64,000 nucleotides of DNA from Elusimicrobiaceae bacterium (GTDB lineage Bacteria > Elusimicrobiota > Elusimicrobia > Elusimicrobiales > Elusimicrobiaceae): contig JAEELM010000036.1 in NCBI GenBank assembly GCA_016282685.1, positions 1 to 64,000 on the forward strand, in the 5' to 3' direction. This document shows positions 34,833-43,400 of the stretch, piece by piece. The notes below the pieces were generated by a model, which was not told the origin of the DNA, ran no database searches, and worked only from the letters and a program-made list of their open reading frames with translations. The position numbers and the translations under genes are program-made. Position 1 is the first letter of the stretch. Each line of letters opens with the position of its first letter.

Positions 34833-35650
34833 TCCAAGCTCCCCCAGCTTAGTTTTCGGTGCAGGTTTGTAAAGAAATCCCGGTGAGGAAAACCAATCAA
34901 TTGTGCCGTATGGCGGCTACGGGTAATCTCCACGCGTGCCCCTGATGCAAGAGATAAATTGGTTTGGCCATCTAGGCTTAATAGAACCCTGTCCTCATCA
35001 TATTTCAAAGAGGGGGTTAAAGTTAATTTCCCGCCTGCCGGTAGTACGAGCGGCCGTTGGTGAAGAGAATGCGGACAAATGGGAGTAACCACCAACACGT
35101 CTACCGACGGTTCCACGATAGGGCCTCCGGCTGCCAACGAATAAGCCGTAGAGCCTGTGGGGGTTGCTACGACGACTCCGTCCCCATAGTAAGAGGGAAC
35201 TTCTGTTTGATTCCATTGAGCCTGTAAGATAAAAGCACGGGGGGTAGCTGCATGAAGAACACAATCGTTAAAAGCCAAAGAAGTCATTTCCGGTTCTCCG
35301 GGGCGGAAAATTCGCGCTTCCAATAATGTGCGAGAGTGTATCAGAAATTTTCCGTCAATTACATGCTGGAGTGCTCCTAAAGCATTTTCTTTTTCACAAG
35401 AGGCTAAAAACCCTAAAGTGCCACAGTTAATTGCAAAAACAGGGATTCCTTTCGGTGCGGCCGTACGGACACATTTTAAAATGGTTCCGTCTCCGCCCAA
35501 ACTGATTAGTAAATCTGTTTGGGGAACATTCTCTAGGGAAGGCAAGATATCGACTTTGATGTTATGCGTGTGCAAAAAAGTAGTCACTTGTTGTGCCAAG
35601 GACTGATAAATAGCTTTGTTGACAAAAATACACGCATGTTTAAAATTCAT
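34826..35650 (-). CDS. nadK: NAD kinase
   Basis: Start set at ATG 35650 (274 aa): an extended -10 lies directly upstream and the longer frame would run through it. Motifs: LISLGGDGTILK (about 50-61), NCGTLGFLAS (about 80-89), the NDCVLHAATPRAF region and DGVVVATPTGSTAYSLAAGGP (about 165-185). It phosphorylates NAD to NADP. First gene of nadK-recN and a leaderless candidate. Confidence 0.95.
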   Translation of the reverse strand: MNFKHACIFVNKAIYQSLAQQVTTFLHTHNIKVDILPSLENVPQTDLLISLGGDGTILKCVRTAAPKGIPVFAINCGTLGFLASCEKENALGALQHVIDGKFLIHSRTLLEARIFRPGEPEMTSLAFNDCVLHAATPRAFILQAQWNQTEVPSYYGDGVVVATPTGSTAYSLAAGGPIVEPSVDVLVVTPICPHSLHQRPLVLPAGGKLTLTPSLKYDEDRVLLSLDGQTNLSLASGARVEITRSRHTAQLIGFPHRDFFTNLHRKLSWGSLEC

Positions 35651-35656
35651 AAAGAT

Positions 35657-35665
35657 ATTGTAGCA
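35657..35665 (-). promoter_or_regulatory. Extended -10 of a candidate leaderless promoter (nadK-recN)
   Basis: The minus strand reads TGCTACAAT, then 6 nt (ATCTTT), then the ATG at 35650; no Shine-Dalgarno. Confidence 0.5.
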
Positions 35666-35685
35666 AAATAAAGTCACGGGCGGTT

Positions 35686-35714
35686 TTGTCGGCCCATTTT
35701 AATAATGGTATAAT
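35686..35714 (+). promoter_or_regulatory. Sigma70-type promoter of nifU-nifS
   Basis: TTGTCG (35686-35691), 17 nt, TATAAT (35709-35714). Predicted start near 35721, leaving a 22-nt leader with an AGGGGG Shine-Dalgarno-like stretch before the ATG at 35743. Confidence 0.65.
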
Positions 35715-35742
35715 ATAAATAATTATAAGTAGGGGGCCTTTT

Positions 35743-36591
35743 ATGTGGGATTATACGGATAAAGTAATGGACCATTTTAGACATCCGCGCAATGTGGGGG
35801 TAATCCCCAATGCCGATGGAACCGGCCAAGTAGGAAGCTTGGTTTGCGGGGATGCATTGCGCTTGACAATTAAGGTAAACAGACAAACCGACGTGATTGA
35901 AGATGCCAAATTTGAAACATTTGGGTGTGCAAGTGCCATTGCATCTTCCTCTATTTTAACGGAAATGGTAAAAGGTAAAACCATTGCAGAAGCCTCCAAA
36001 ATTACCAACCAAGATATAGCGGATGCGCTGGGCAGTTTGCCAGCAGAGAAAATGCATTGTTCCGTGATGGGAATGGAAGCATTGGAAGCGGCTGTACAAA
36101 GCTATCGCAACGGGGGTGCCCCGGTAGTGTTTGAACAGGAAGCGGAGAAAATCGTTTGTCATTGTTTTAATGTATCCGAAGAAGCCATCATTAAAGCTAT
36201 TCGAAGCAATCATTTGACCACTGTGGAAGATGTCACTCATTTCACCAAAGCCGGCGGTGCTTGTGGCCGGTGCAAAGGGGAAATTCAAAAAATTTTAGAT
36301 AAGGTCAATCATGTTTGTTCTATTCCGGCCAGTGCTCCTAAAAAATACGAAGAAATGACGCTGGTGGAAAAAATTAAAAAAATTGAACAAGTATTGGAAG
36401 AAGATATCCGCCCAAAACTTAATTTAGACGGCGGTTCTGTAGAATTGGTAGATTTAGACGGGCACACAGTAAAAGTACGGTTAATCGGTATGTGCAGCGG
36501 TTGTGCCGGCGCACAAGGAACGCTTAAAAACTTTATTGAAAAAGTACTTCAAGACCGTGTCTGTGCCCAATTAACAGTGGAGCAAGCCTAA
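35743..36591 (+). CDS. nifU: Full-length NifU Fe-S scaffold protein
   Basis: 282 residues with three modules. IscU-type scaffold (1-125) with C35, C62 and C106; a central [2Fe-2S] BFD-like domain with C139-x-C141 and C174-x2-C177; a C-terminal NifU/Nfu domain (about 205-282) with C251-x2-C254 in GMCSGCAGAQGT. It assembles Fe-S clusters from sulfur donated by NifS, the next gene 1 nt downstream. No nitrogenase genes are near, so this is probably the general Fe-S system serving the hydrogenases and other Fe-S enzymes. Confidence 0.96.
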   Translation: MWDYTDKVMDHFRHPRNVGVIPNADGTGQVGSLVCGDALRLTIKVNRQTDVIEDAKFETFGCASAIASSSILTEMVKGKTIAEASKITNQDIADALGSLPAEKMHCSVMGMEALEAAVQSYRNGGAPVVFEQEAEKIVCHCFNVSEEAIIKAIRSNHLTTVEDVTHFTKAGGACGRCKGEIQKILDKVNHVCSIPASAPKKYEEMTLVEKIKKIEQVLEEDIRPKLNLDGGSVELVDLDGHTVKVRLIGMCSGCAGAQGTLKNFIEKVLQDRVCAQLTVEQA

Positions 36592-36592
36592 T

Positions 36593-37762
36593 ATGCCCAA
36601 GGTGGTTTATTTAGATAATAATGCTACTACCCAATGTTCTCCGGCGGTAGTAGAGGCCATGTTGCCCTATTTTTCGGAGAAATACGGTAATGCTTCCAGC
36701 ATGCACAATTTCGGGGGGGAAAATCGCCACGTAATCGAGGCCGCCCGCCATCAAGTAGCCCAACTTATCAATAGCGCCTATGATGATGAAATTATTTTTA
36801 CCTCTTGCGCTTCGGAGAGTGATAATACGGCTATTTTTTCCGCTGTACGTTCTTATCCTCATAAAAAACATATCATCACATCTGCGGTGGAGCATCCGGC
36901 TGTTTTAGAACCTTTTAACTATTTAGAATCGCAAGGATACCGGGTAGACCATATCGGAGTAGATGAAAAAGGGCGTTTTAATTTAGAACAACTTAAACAA
37001 GTAATTGACGAGGAAACGGCAATTGTATCGGTTATGTGGGCCAATAGTGAAACAGGAACGATTTTCCCGATTGCTGAGATTGCCAAAATTGTGCATGAGC
37101 ATGGGGCTATTTTTCACACAGATGCGGTACAAGCAGTAGGAAAAATACCGGTAGACGTGCAAGCAGCCGGAGTAGACATGCTCTCTCTTTCCGCTCACAA
37201 ATTCCATGGGCCCAAAGGGGTAGGGGCGCTTTACGTAAAAAGAGGAACTCGCTTCTTGCCGTATCTGATGGGCGGGCACCAAGAAAAGCACCGTCGTGCC
37301 GGTACGGAAAATGTGCCCTATATTGTAGGGTTGGGCCAAGCTGCCGTGTTGGCACAGCAACGTTTAAAAGACGGTACTATGCAGAAAGTGGCCGCCTTGC
37401 GTGATGAATTAGAGCAAGGCATTTTGTCCATGATTGGAGACGTCAAACTAAACGGAGATCCGGAACACCGTGTTCCCAACACTACCAATATCAGCTTTGG
37501 GTACATTGAAGGGGAATCTATTTTGATGTTCTTAAACGAATTTGGTATTTGTGCATCTTCCGGTTCTGCCTGCACTTCCGGTTCTTTGGAGCCCTCTCAT
37601 GTGTTGCGTGCCATGAAAGTTCCTTTTCAATTTGCGCATGGTTCTATCCGCTTTTCGTTGTCGGATCAAACCACCCGGGAAGAAATTGCGCTTGTGCTTA
37701 AAGAGTTGCCGCCTATCATTAAGCGGTTACGTGAAATTTCGCCGTTTTCAACAATGAAATAA
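36593..37762 (+). CDS. nifS: Cysteine desulfurase NifS
   Basis: 389-residue fold-type I PLP enzyme of the NifS/IscS group. YLDNNATTQCSPAVVEAM (start), EHPAV, HTDAVQAVGK, PLP lysine in SLSAHKFHGPKG (about 203) and active cysteine in ICASSGSACTSGS (about 326). It releases sulfur from cysteine to NifU. It is cotranscribed with nifU. Confidence 0.96.
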   Translation: MPKVVYLDNNATTQCSPAVVEAMLPYFSEKYGNASSMHNFGGENRHVIEAARHQVAQLINSAYDDEIIFTSCASESDNTAIFSAVRSYPHKKHIITSAVEHPAVLEPFNYLESQGYRVDHIGVDEKGRFNLEQLKQVIDEETAIVSVMWANSETGTIFPIAEIAKIVHEHGAIFHTDAVQAVGKIPVDVQAAGVDMLSLSAHKFHGPKGVGALYVKRGTRFLPYLMGGHQEKHRRAGTENVPYIVGLGQAAVLAQQRLKDGTMQKVAALRDELEQGILSMIGDVKLNGDPEHRVPNTTNISFGYIEGESILMFLNEFGICASSGSACTSGSLEPSHVLRAMKVPFQFAHGSIRFSLSDQTTREEIALVLKELPPIIKRLREISPFSTMK

Positions 37763-37788
37763 TTCCAACGCCTTATAAAGGAGAATCT

Positions 37789-39255
37789 ATGAAAAAAACC
37801 AGTCTATTGTTAGCTGTGCTTCTCGTTTTTCCATTGTTGATCAGTGCTAAAACGACTACCCTTTATCACACCAGTGATGTGCATGGGTTTTTTTATCCGC
37901 GGGATGGAAAAGGGGGATATGCCTCCTTGGCGGCTGTGTTGGAGAAGGAAACGCATCCTTATTTGCTGTTAGATAGTGGGGATTTCGCAAACGGTACGGC
38001 AGAAACACGTTATTCCAAAGGGTTAAAAGCCGCTGCAATGATGAACAAAATGGGATATGATGCTACCACAGTGGGCAACCATGAGTTTGATTTTAAAGAA
38101 AAGGGTTTTTCCCCGTTGATTGCCCAATTAAACTTTCCTGTATTAGCGGCTAATTTCTTTGAAAAAGATTCTATGAAGTATCCGCCGCACATTCAGCCCT
38201 ATCAGATTTATGATGTAGATGGCGTGAAAGTGGCTGTTATCGGTTTAGCGAACCGTAATCCTACCGACACCGTTACCAGTTATTACTTTACCAAGCCGTT
38301 TGACGCATTAGAAAATGCGTTGGCAGAAGTAGAAAAACAACACCCCAGCTTTGTAGTGGTTTTGGTGCATGATTCTATTGCGGACGATAAACATGGAGAA
38401 AAACCTTATGTGTTGGAAATTGCGGACAAATTTTCCGGCCGTGTGCACGTTGTATTAGGAGGACATGCCCACCAAATCATTCAAAACCGTTATGCTAACG
38501 GTGTCTTATTTGTGGAAAGCGGTTGTTATTTGAACAACGTGAGCAAAATAACGGTTCAGACAGATGATAAAACCGGAAAATTTGTAAGTGCAAAATCCCA
38601 ACTGATTCCTTTAATTATTGCCCAAACGGGAGAAAATGAGGAAATCAAAAAATTTGCAGATCAGTTGCGTGAACCCGGGATTGATGAAGTTGTTGGTACG
38701 ACGGAAGCTGTGCTTGAAAAAAACCCCATTTCTAAAGACCAACTGGATTCCCCACTTAACGATTGGGTGGCCGATTTGATGCAAGTTTATAGCGGGGCTC
38801 CTATTGCTATTCACAATAACGGCGGTGCGCGTGTCAGCTTACCTAAAGGTACGATTACCAAACGTGATTTGGTGGAATTGCATCCGTTTGATAACGAAAT
38901 AACGATGGTAACAGTTGACGGTAGATTTTTGAAGAAATTTATTAAAACCGGTTTTGCACCACGCAGTTTATTTACTTATTCCGGTTTGGACATCACTTAC
39001 ACGACCGACAAAAAAGGGCGTATCAAAGATATTCGTACGTTATTTAACGGTAAACCGCTTGAAAATAACAAGCAATATACCATTGTTACTAACTCTTATA
39101 TTGCCAACGGCGGAAGCGAAGGATACCTGTTTAAGAAAATCCCTAACGAGAAAAAACGTAAAGTTGGTACAAAGACCGTTCGCACACTGGCGGAAGAAGC
39201 GGTTCGTGAGGGTAAGACCCAGGTTCCTCAAACGGGGAGAATTCACAGAATCTAA
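37789..39255 (+). CDS. Secreted 5'-nucleotidase/2',3'-cyclic phosphodiesterase (UshA family)
   Basis: 488 residues with signal peptide (1-20). The metallophosphatase domain has its two-metal ligands: D30/H32 (HTSDVHG), D65 (DSGDFANG), N97/H98 (GNHEFD), H194 (LVHDS), H226/H228 (GGHAH). C-terminal nucleotide-binding domain with NNGGARVSLPKG (about 343-354) and ELHPFDNEI. Predicted periplasmic or extracellular nucleotide scavenger. It is followed with a 1-nt overlap by a paralogue lacking these ligands. Confidence 0.92.
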   Translation: MKKTSLLLAVLLVFPLLISAKTTTLYHTSDVHGFFYPRDGKGGYASLAAVLEKETHPYLLLDSGDFANGTAETRYSKGLKAAAMMNKMGYDATTVGNHEFDFKEKGFSPLIAQLNFPVLAANFFEKDSMKYPPHIQPYQIYDVDGVKVAVIGLANRNPTDTVTSYYFTKPFDALENALAEVEKQHPSFVVVLVHDSIADDKHGEKPYVLEIADKFSGRVHVVLGGHAHQIIQNRYANGVLFVESGCYLNNVSKITVQTDDKTGKFVSAKSQLIPLIIAQTGENEEIKKFADQLREPGIDEVVGTTEAVLEKNPISKDQLDSPLNDWVADLMQVYSGAPIAIHNNGGARVSLPKGTITKRDLVELHPFDNEITMVTVDGRFLKKFIKTGFAPRSLFTYSGLDITYTTDKKGRIKDIRTLFNGKPLENNKQYTIVTNSYIANGGSEGYLFKKIPNEKKRKVGTKTVRTLAEEAVREGKTQVPQTGRIHRI

Positions 39256-40748
39256 TGTGGAAACGGTGGAAAGTTTATAGTATCCTATTTTGTGCCTGTT
39301 TGGCGGGAGCATGCGGAAACGAAGAATTTCAGCACGTGGATATTTATTTTACAGCGGATACCCTGGGGGGGTATGCCTCCCGTTTGGAGCCGCATGTAAA
39401 TAACCGCGAAGTGGGCGGATATGCTATCTTGAAAAATTTTCTACAAAGTTTGGAAGGACCTTATCTGTTGTTTGATGGGGGAAATTGGTTCGGAGCCGCA
39501 GCAGAAGCCCCGCTGACAAAAGGTGCGTTTGTTACTCCTTTTTTGAAAGAAATCCCTTATACGGCGGCGGTATTAAGCCCCAATGATTTTAGTTATGGTT
39601 GGCCTACATTGCGGGGGTTAGTGCGGGAGTTGCCGTATCCGTTCGTGGCGGCTAATTTACGTTTGGAAAATTCTATTCCATGGCCTCTGCATGATTATCA
39701 AATTCGAACCGTAGGAAATATCAAAATTGGTATTTTTGGTTTAGCCAATTTGCCGCAGGTACATGGCAAAGATGTCCGTTTGCCGGGAATGAGGGCGGAA
39801 GACCCTGTTCAAATTGCCCAAAAAATGTCTACCTTGTTACATGAAAAACAAGTAGATTATGTTATTTTGCTTAGTTCGTTGGGCTTACAGCAAGAAAAGG
39901 AAAACAACGATACCGTTTTGGCGCAGGAAGTAGAAGGTATTAATCTAATTCTGCAATCCAACCAGGACCGGGAGCAATTTGAAACGGAAAAAATTAACCA
40001 AACTTTTTTGGTTTACCCCGGTTCTCACTTAGACAGTATTGCGCATATACGCATTTCGTTTGATAAAAATAAAAAAGTGTTAAACACTTCTTTCAACGAT
40101 ATTTTATTAGCCAAAGACACTTATGGGGAAAACAACGCACTTTCGGTACGTGCTTCCTCTTTACGGAAAGAAACGGCCAATAAAATGAAACAAAAAGTCA
40201 CTTCCACGGTGGAGGAAATTCCCAATTATTTGGATAAAGAATCTCCCCTGGGGATATTACTGGCTCAATGTTTACATAAATGGGCCAAATTAGACGGAGC
40301 TATTTTAAATGCGGCCTCTATCCGTCAATCTTTACCTAAAGGCGATATCATAGAGTATGACGTTTATAAAATGTATCCCTATGGAGATAACATCACATTG
40401 CTAACGCTCAAGGGTAGCGTGTTGTTGAAGGCTTTGCAAATGTCCGTCAACACAGAGGACAATTTTCCACAAGTAGCCGGTATGGATGTGAAATATACAC
40501 GGCTGGATTCCGGCAAATTGGTACAGCGGATTATACTGGGCAATGGTAGGATTGTCCGTCCAAATGATACTTACCGTATAGCGGTAACAGATCATATTTT
40601 GGCGGGTGGTTTTGGCCATGATGAATTTATCAATGCTTTAGAATTCAAAAATACGTTTGTAGATGCGCGCCAAATTATGCGCGCTTGTCTATTACGCCAA
40701 AAACAAATAGCCGCGCCTACTTACCACCATTTTCAGGAAATCAAATGA
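39255..40748 (+). CDS. Catalytically degenerate UshA-like lipoprotein
   Basis: 497 residues, aligned along its length with the gene just before. Lipobox-like CLAGAC (C20) suggests a lipoprotein. The metal ligands are largely gone: FTADTLGG (D35 kept, H to L37), GGNWFG (D to N77), SPNDFSYG (N110 kept, H to D111), LLSSLG (H lost), and no GGHAH (LILQSN there). The C-terminal domain keeps its outline (LNAASIRQSLPKGDI, MYPYGDNITLLTL, LAGGFGHDEF). The frame is open throughout, so it is probably a binding or partner protein rather than a pseudogene. Its ATG overlaps the upstream TAA, so the two are coupled. Confidence 0.8.
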   Translation: MWKRWKVYSILFCACLAGACGNEEFQHVDIYFTADTLGGYASRLEPHVNNREVGGYAILKNFLQSLEGPYLLFDGGNWFGAAAEAPLTKGAFVTPFLKEIPYTAAVLSPNDFSYGWPTLRGLVRELPYPFVAANLRLENSIPWPLHDYQIRTVGNIKIGIFGLANLPQVHGKDVRLPGMRAEDPVQIAQKMSTLLHEKQVDYVILLSSLGLQQEKENNDTVLAQEVEGINLILQSNQDREQFETEKINQTFLVYPGSHLDSIAHIRISFDKNKKVLNTSFNDILLAKDTYGENNALSVRASSLRKETANKMKQKVTSTVEEIPNYLDKESPLGILLAQCLHKWAKLDGAILNAASIRQSLPKGDIIEYDVYKMYPYGDNITLLTLKGSVLLKALQMSVNTEDNFPQVAGMDVKYTRLDSGKLVQRIILGNGRIVRPNDTYRIAVTDHILAGGFGHDEFINALEFKNTFVDARQIMRACLLRQKQIAAPTYHHFQEIK

Positions 40749-41713
40749 CGCTCATTCGCCCGTTACGTATCGGTACGTTTACTGCCAAAAATAATTTGCT
40801 GTTGGCTCCTATGGCCGGAATTACCGATTCGCCTTTTCGCATTTTGTGCTTAAAAGGAGGGGCCGGCATTGTATGTGCGGAAATGGTATCTGCCCATGCC
40901 CTTCACTATGGAAATCCCAAAAGCGGACGTATGTTGCATGTGAATCCTCGGGAGCATCCCGTTTCCATGCAGATTTTCGGTTCGGATGAACAAACCATTG
41001 CCCAAGCTGCCAAAAATGCGCAAGACCAAGGGGCGGATATAATAGATTTGAATGCCGGTTGCCCGGTAAAAAAAATCAATAAAGCAGGGGCCGGGTGCGT
41101 GCTAATGAAAGACGAGGCCAAACTGGGCCGTTTGTTAGAGGCAGCCGTAAAAGCCGTTACAATCCCCGTTACTCTTAAAACACGTATTGCCTTAAATCAT
41201 CAGCAATTATTGGCAGTCCGTTTGGCAAAACTGGCCGAAAGTGCCGGGGCCAGTGCCATTACGTTACATGCGCGTGTGGCATCAGATGTCCATTCCGGTC
41301 CGCCCAATATAGCGGCCGTAGCCGAAGCTTGCGCAGCAGTTAAAATACCGGTCATTGGCAATGGCGGGATTGTGAATGGAACTGTAGCCAAACAGTTTTT
41401 ACAGGCCGGTTGCGCAGGTGTAATGATTGGCCGTGGCGCTATAGGGAATCCGTTTATTTTTCAGGATATTATTGCGGAAATAGGAGGGCAGACACCTGCC
41501 CCTATTACGCCCCAAAAACGTTTGGAAATTTATCTTGCCTTGATTCAAGAAAACATATCTTACTATGGGGAAAAAATCGGGATTAACCGTAGCAGAAAAA
41601 CAGCCGGCTACTGGATTAATCACTTCCCCAATGCGGCAGAAGTGCGGGGTGCTTTTGTGCGCTTGGATAAACTGGCCGATATTGAAAGATTGTTTCGGTC
41701 GGTCCGTTTTTGA
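40745..41713 (+). CDS. tRNA-dihydrouridine synthase (DusB-like)
   Basis: Start set at ATG 40745, overlapping the previous TGA (322 aa). FMN TIM-barrel of the Dus family: LLLAPMAGITDSPFR (start), EMVSAHAL, MQIFGSDEQTIAQAA, DLNAGCPVKKINKAGAG (catalytic Cys about 100), TLHAR, VIGNGGIVNG (about 202-211), GVMIGRGAIGNPFIF. It reduces uridines in tRNA D-loops. The motifs fit the bacterial DusB group. It is translationally coupled to the UshA-like gene, though the functions look unrelated. Confidence 0.93.
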   Translation: MTLIRPLRIGTFTAKNNLLLAPMAGITDSPFRILCLKGGAGIVCAEMVSAHALHYGNPKSGRMLHVNPREHPVSMQIFGSDEQTIAQAAKNAQDQGADIIDLNAGCPVKKINKAGAGCVLMKDEAKLGRLLEAAVKAVTIPVTLKTRIALNHQQLLAVRLAKLAESAGASAITLHARVASDVHSGPPNIAAVAEACAAVKIPVIGNGGIVNGTVAKQFLQAGCAGVMIGRGAIGNPFIFQDIIAEIGGQTPAPITPQKRLEIYLALIQENISYYGEKIGINRSRKTAGYWINHFPNAAEVRGAFVRLDKLADIERLFRSVRF

Positions 41714-41725
41714 TTTCTTCCAAAA

Positions 41726-41734
41726 TGCTATAAT
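41726..41734 (+). promoter_or_regulatory. Extended -10 for rplM-rpsI
   Basis: TGCTATAAT directly after the dus gene. A second TATAAT lies at 41792-41797. Either would give a leader (about 130 or 70 nt) before rplM. Confidence 0.45.
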
Positions 41735-41821
41735 AAGGGAACTTCTTGCCCCTGTATAGTAAAAAATCCCCACAAAAGCCGCAAACTTTTATATAATATA
41801 TTGAAACCACGAGTCATTATA

Positions 41822-41843
41822 CGCGCGGCCACCACTCTGCGCG
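41822..41843 (+). promoter_or_regulatory. Hairpin in rplM leader
   Basis: CGCGC (41822-41826) pairs with GCGCG (41839-41843) about 30 nt upstream of the rplM ATG, in a leader of over 70 nt. L13 is known to autoregulate rplM-rpsI in some bacteria. Whether this is the target is inference. Confidence 0.35.
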
Positions 41844-41872
41844 ACTAATTACAAAAGGTAGAAACAAAACTT

Positions 41873-42298
41873 ATGACAAAAACTTTTTTGCCTTCCGTAA
41901 AGGAAGTTGAAACCAGCCGCAAATGGCACCATATTGATGCCAACGGCCAAACCCTTGGAAGATTGGCAACTCAAATTGCTGTTCTTTTAATGGGTAAACA
42001 CAAAAAAACCTATACTCCGAATATGGACTGCGGGGATTTTGTAGTTGTTACCAATGCCGCTAAAGTAAAATTGACCGGTAAAAAATTGGAACAAAAAGTG
42101 TACTTTTCTCACTCCGGTTATGCCAAAGGTGGAAAAGAAACCCCGGTTAAAAGAGTATTAGCCAACAACCCGACCAGAGTGTTGGAACTTGCCGTAAAGA
42201 GAATGTTGGATGAAAACAAACTCCGCGCGCCAAGAATGAAACGCTTGCGCTTGTTTGCCGGTGAAGCACACGAATTCACCGAACGCTTTGGTAAATAA
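41873..42298 (+). CDS. rplM: 50S ribosomal protein L13
   Basis: 141 residues. L13 family motifs: WHHIDANGQTLGRLATQIA (about 19-37), LMGKHKKTYTPNMDCGDFVVV, NAAKVKLTGKK, and PVKRVLANNPTRVLELAVKRML. It is the first gene of the conserved L13-S9 pair, with rpsI following 13 nt downstream. Confidence 0.98.
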   Translation: MTKTFLPSVKEVETSRKWHHIDANGQTLGRLATQIAVLLMGKHKKTYTPNMDCGDFVVVTNAAKVKLTGKKLEQKVYFSHSGYAKGGKETPVKRVLANNPTRVLELAVKRMLDENKLRAPRMKRLRLFAGEAHEFTERFGK

Positions 42299-42311
42299 GA
42301 GGGAATAAAAT

Positions 42312-42704
42312 ATGAATACAAAAGATTTGAAAACCGGAAGAAGAAAAACCTCCGTCGCCCAGGTTGAATTGTTAAAAGGCAAGGGTGTAATTACTATTAA
42401 TACAAAATCTTTAGATGAATATTTTGGCAACAACGCTCGCTGCAAAGCGGCTGTAAAAGCTCCGTTGGTGGTAACCAACTTGGAAAAAGAATATGACGTA
42501 AAAGCCAAAGTAGTAGGCGGCGGTGTTTCCAGCCAAGCAGGTGCTTTACGCCATGCCATTGCCCGCTCTATTGCCAATATTAGCGAAGATTTGAAAAAAG
42601 TAGTCAAGAAAGCCGGCTACTTAACGCGCGATCCCCGTATGGTGGAAAGAAAGAAACCGGGTCAACCCGGTGCGCGCAAACGCTTCCAATTCTCCAAACG
42701 TTAA
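42312..42704 (+). CDS. rpsI: 30S ribosomal protein S9
   Basis: 130 residues. TGRRKTSVAQVEL at the start, LDEYFGNNA, GGGVSSQAGALRHAIARSI (about 72-90), and C-terminal RDPRMVERKKPGQPGARKRF ending FSKR; the basic tail reaches the ribosomal P site. It is followed by a strong terminator. Confidence 0.98.
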   Translation: MNTKDLKTGRRKTSVAQVELLKGKGVITINTKSLDEYFGNNARCKAAVKAPLVVTNLEKEYDVKAKVVGGGVSSQAGALRHAIARSIANISEDLKKVVKKAGYLTRDPRMVERKKPGQPGARKRFQFSKR

Positions 42705-42727
42705 TTGGACCTGGAATCGAGATTTGC

Positions 42728-42757
42728 AAAACCCCTGCTTTCGGCAGGGGTTTTTTT
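42728..42757 (+). terminator. Intrinsic terminator of rplM-rpsI
   Basis: AAAACCCCTGC and GCAGGGGTTTT pair around TTTCG and are followed by T7. Confidence 0.92.
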
Positions 42758-42796
42758 GTATACTAAACTTATCTTGGTATTTTATGGAGAATATAC

Positions 42797-43342
42797 ATGA
42801 AAAATAAAGGCGCTCATGTGAAAGGGTTTACTCTTATGGAGATTTTGGCAGTAGTGTTAATTATTGGTATTTTGGCGGTTATCGGGGTTCCTCAATATAT
42901 GAAATCAACGGAAAAATCCCGTGCGACGGAAGCGGTTCAATTGCTGGATCAATTATTTCGTGCAGAAAAAATGTTTAAATTAACAACAAAACGTTATACG
43001 TTTAATGTGGATGATTTGGATATTACATTCCCCAACGTGTCTAGTAACGGCCATTCTAATTCTATTTTCAGTACAAATAATTTTACATTTGAAGTGCGTG
43101 CTATGGGCGGCTCGAGTGAAGATAAATTTTCCTATCTTTTGGCCTCAGCTGAAAGAAACAAAAATACAAATAAGTATTACATCTTTGCAGAAATGGAGGG
43201 GAACCGAAAGACCATATGGTGTAGCCCAGAATTTCGTCCGAAAGACGGTGTTCCGACCGCTGATTTGGGGGATGACTCGGTCAGCCAACTCTGCAAAGCT
43301 ATTGCCAACGGAAACCCACGTGGCATTATATCCCGGCAATAA
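42797..43342 (+). CDS. Type IV pilin-like protein
   Basis: 181 residues. Prepilin signal MKNKGAHVKG|FTLMEILAVVLIIGIL, with cleavage after G10 and E5 kept in the mature form. The first 30 mature residues closely match the pilin at 13354, down to the PQYMKSTEKSRATEA versus PQYIKAVNKSRIATL segment. The C-terminal domain differs (FNVDDLDITFPNVSSN, C-terminal cysteine pair). TGGAGA precedes the ATG. No pilus machinery adjoins it. Confidence 0.87.
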   Translation: MKNKGAHVKGFTLMEILAVVLIIGILAVIGVPQYMKSTEKSRATEAVQLLDQLFRAEKMFKLTTKRYTFNVDDLDITFPNVSSNGHSNSIFSTNNFTFEVRAMGGSSEDKFSYLLASAERNKNTNKYYIFAEMEGNRKTIWCSPEFRPKDGVPTADLGDDSVSQLCKAIANGNPRGIISRQ

Positions 43343-43350
43343 AATTACAT

Positions 43351-43380
43351 AAAAATCCCCGAGGGTATTCCCCCGGGGAA
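43351..43380 (-). terminator. Intrinsic terminator of the lipoprotein gene
   Basis: On the minus strand TCCCCGGGGG and CCCTCGGGGA pair around AATA and are followed by TTTTTATG. It is 21 nt past the lipoprotein stop, and without a plus-strand T-run it is one-directional. Confidence 0.72.
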
Positions 43381-43400
43381 AATGGAACAGCAAACGACTT

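Noticed and set aside
35743-37762. Part of a nitrogen-fixation cluster
   Set aside because: Apart from NifU/NifS no nif gene is near; three-domain NifU with NifS also serves general Fe-S assembly in anaerobes.
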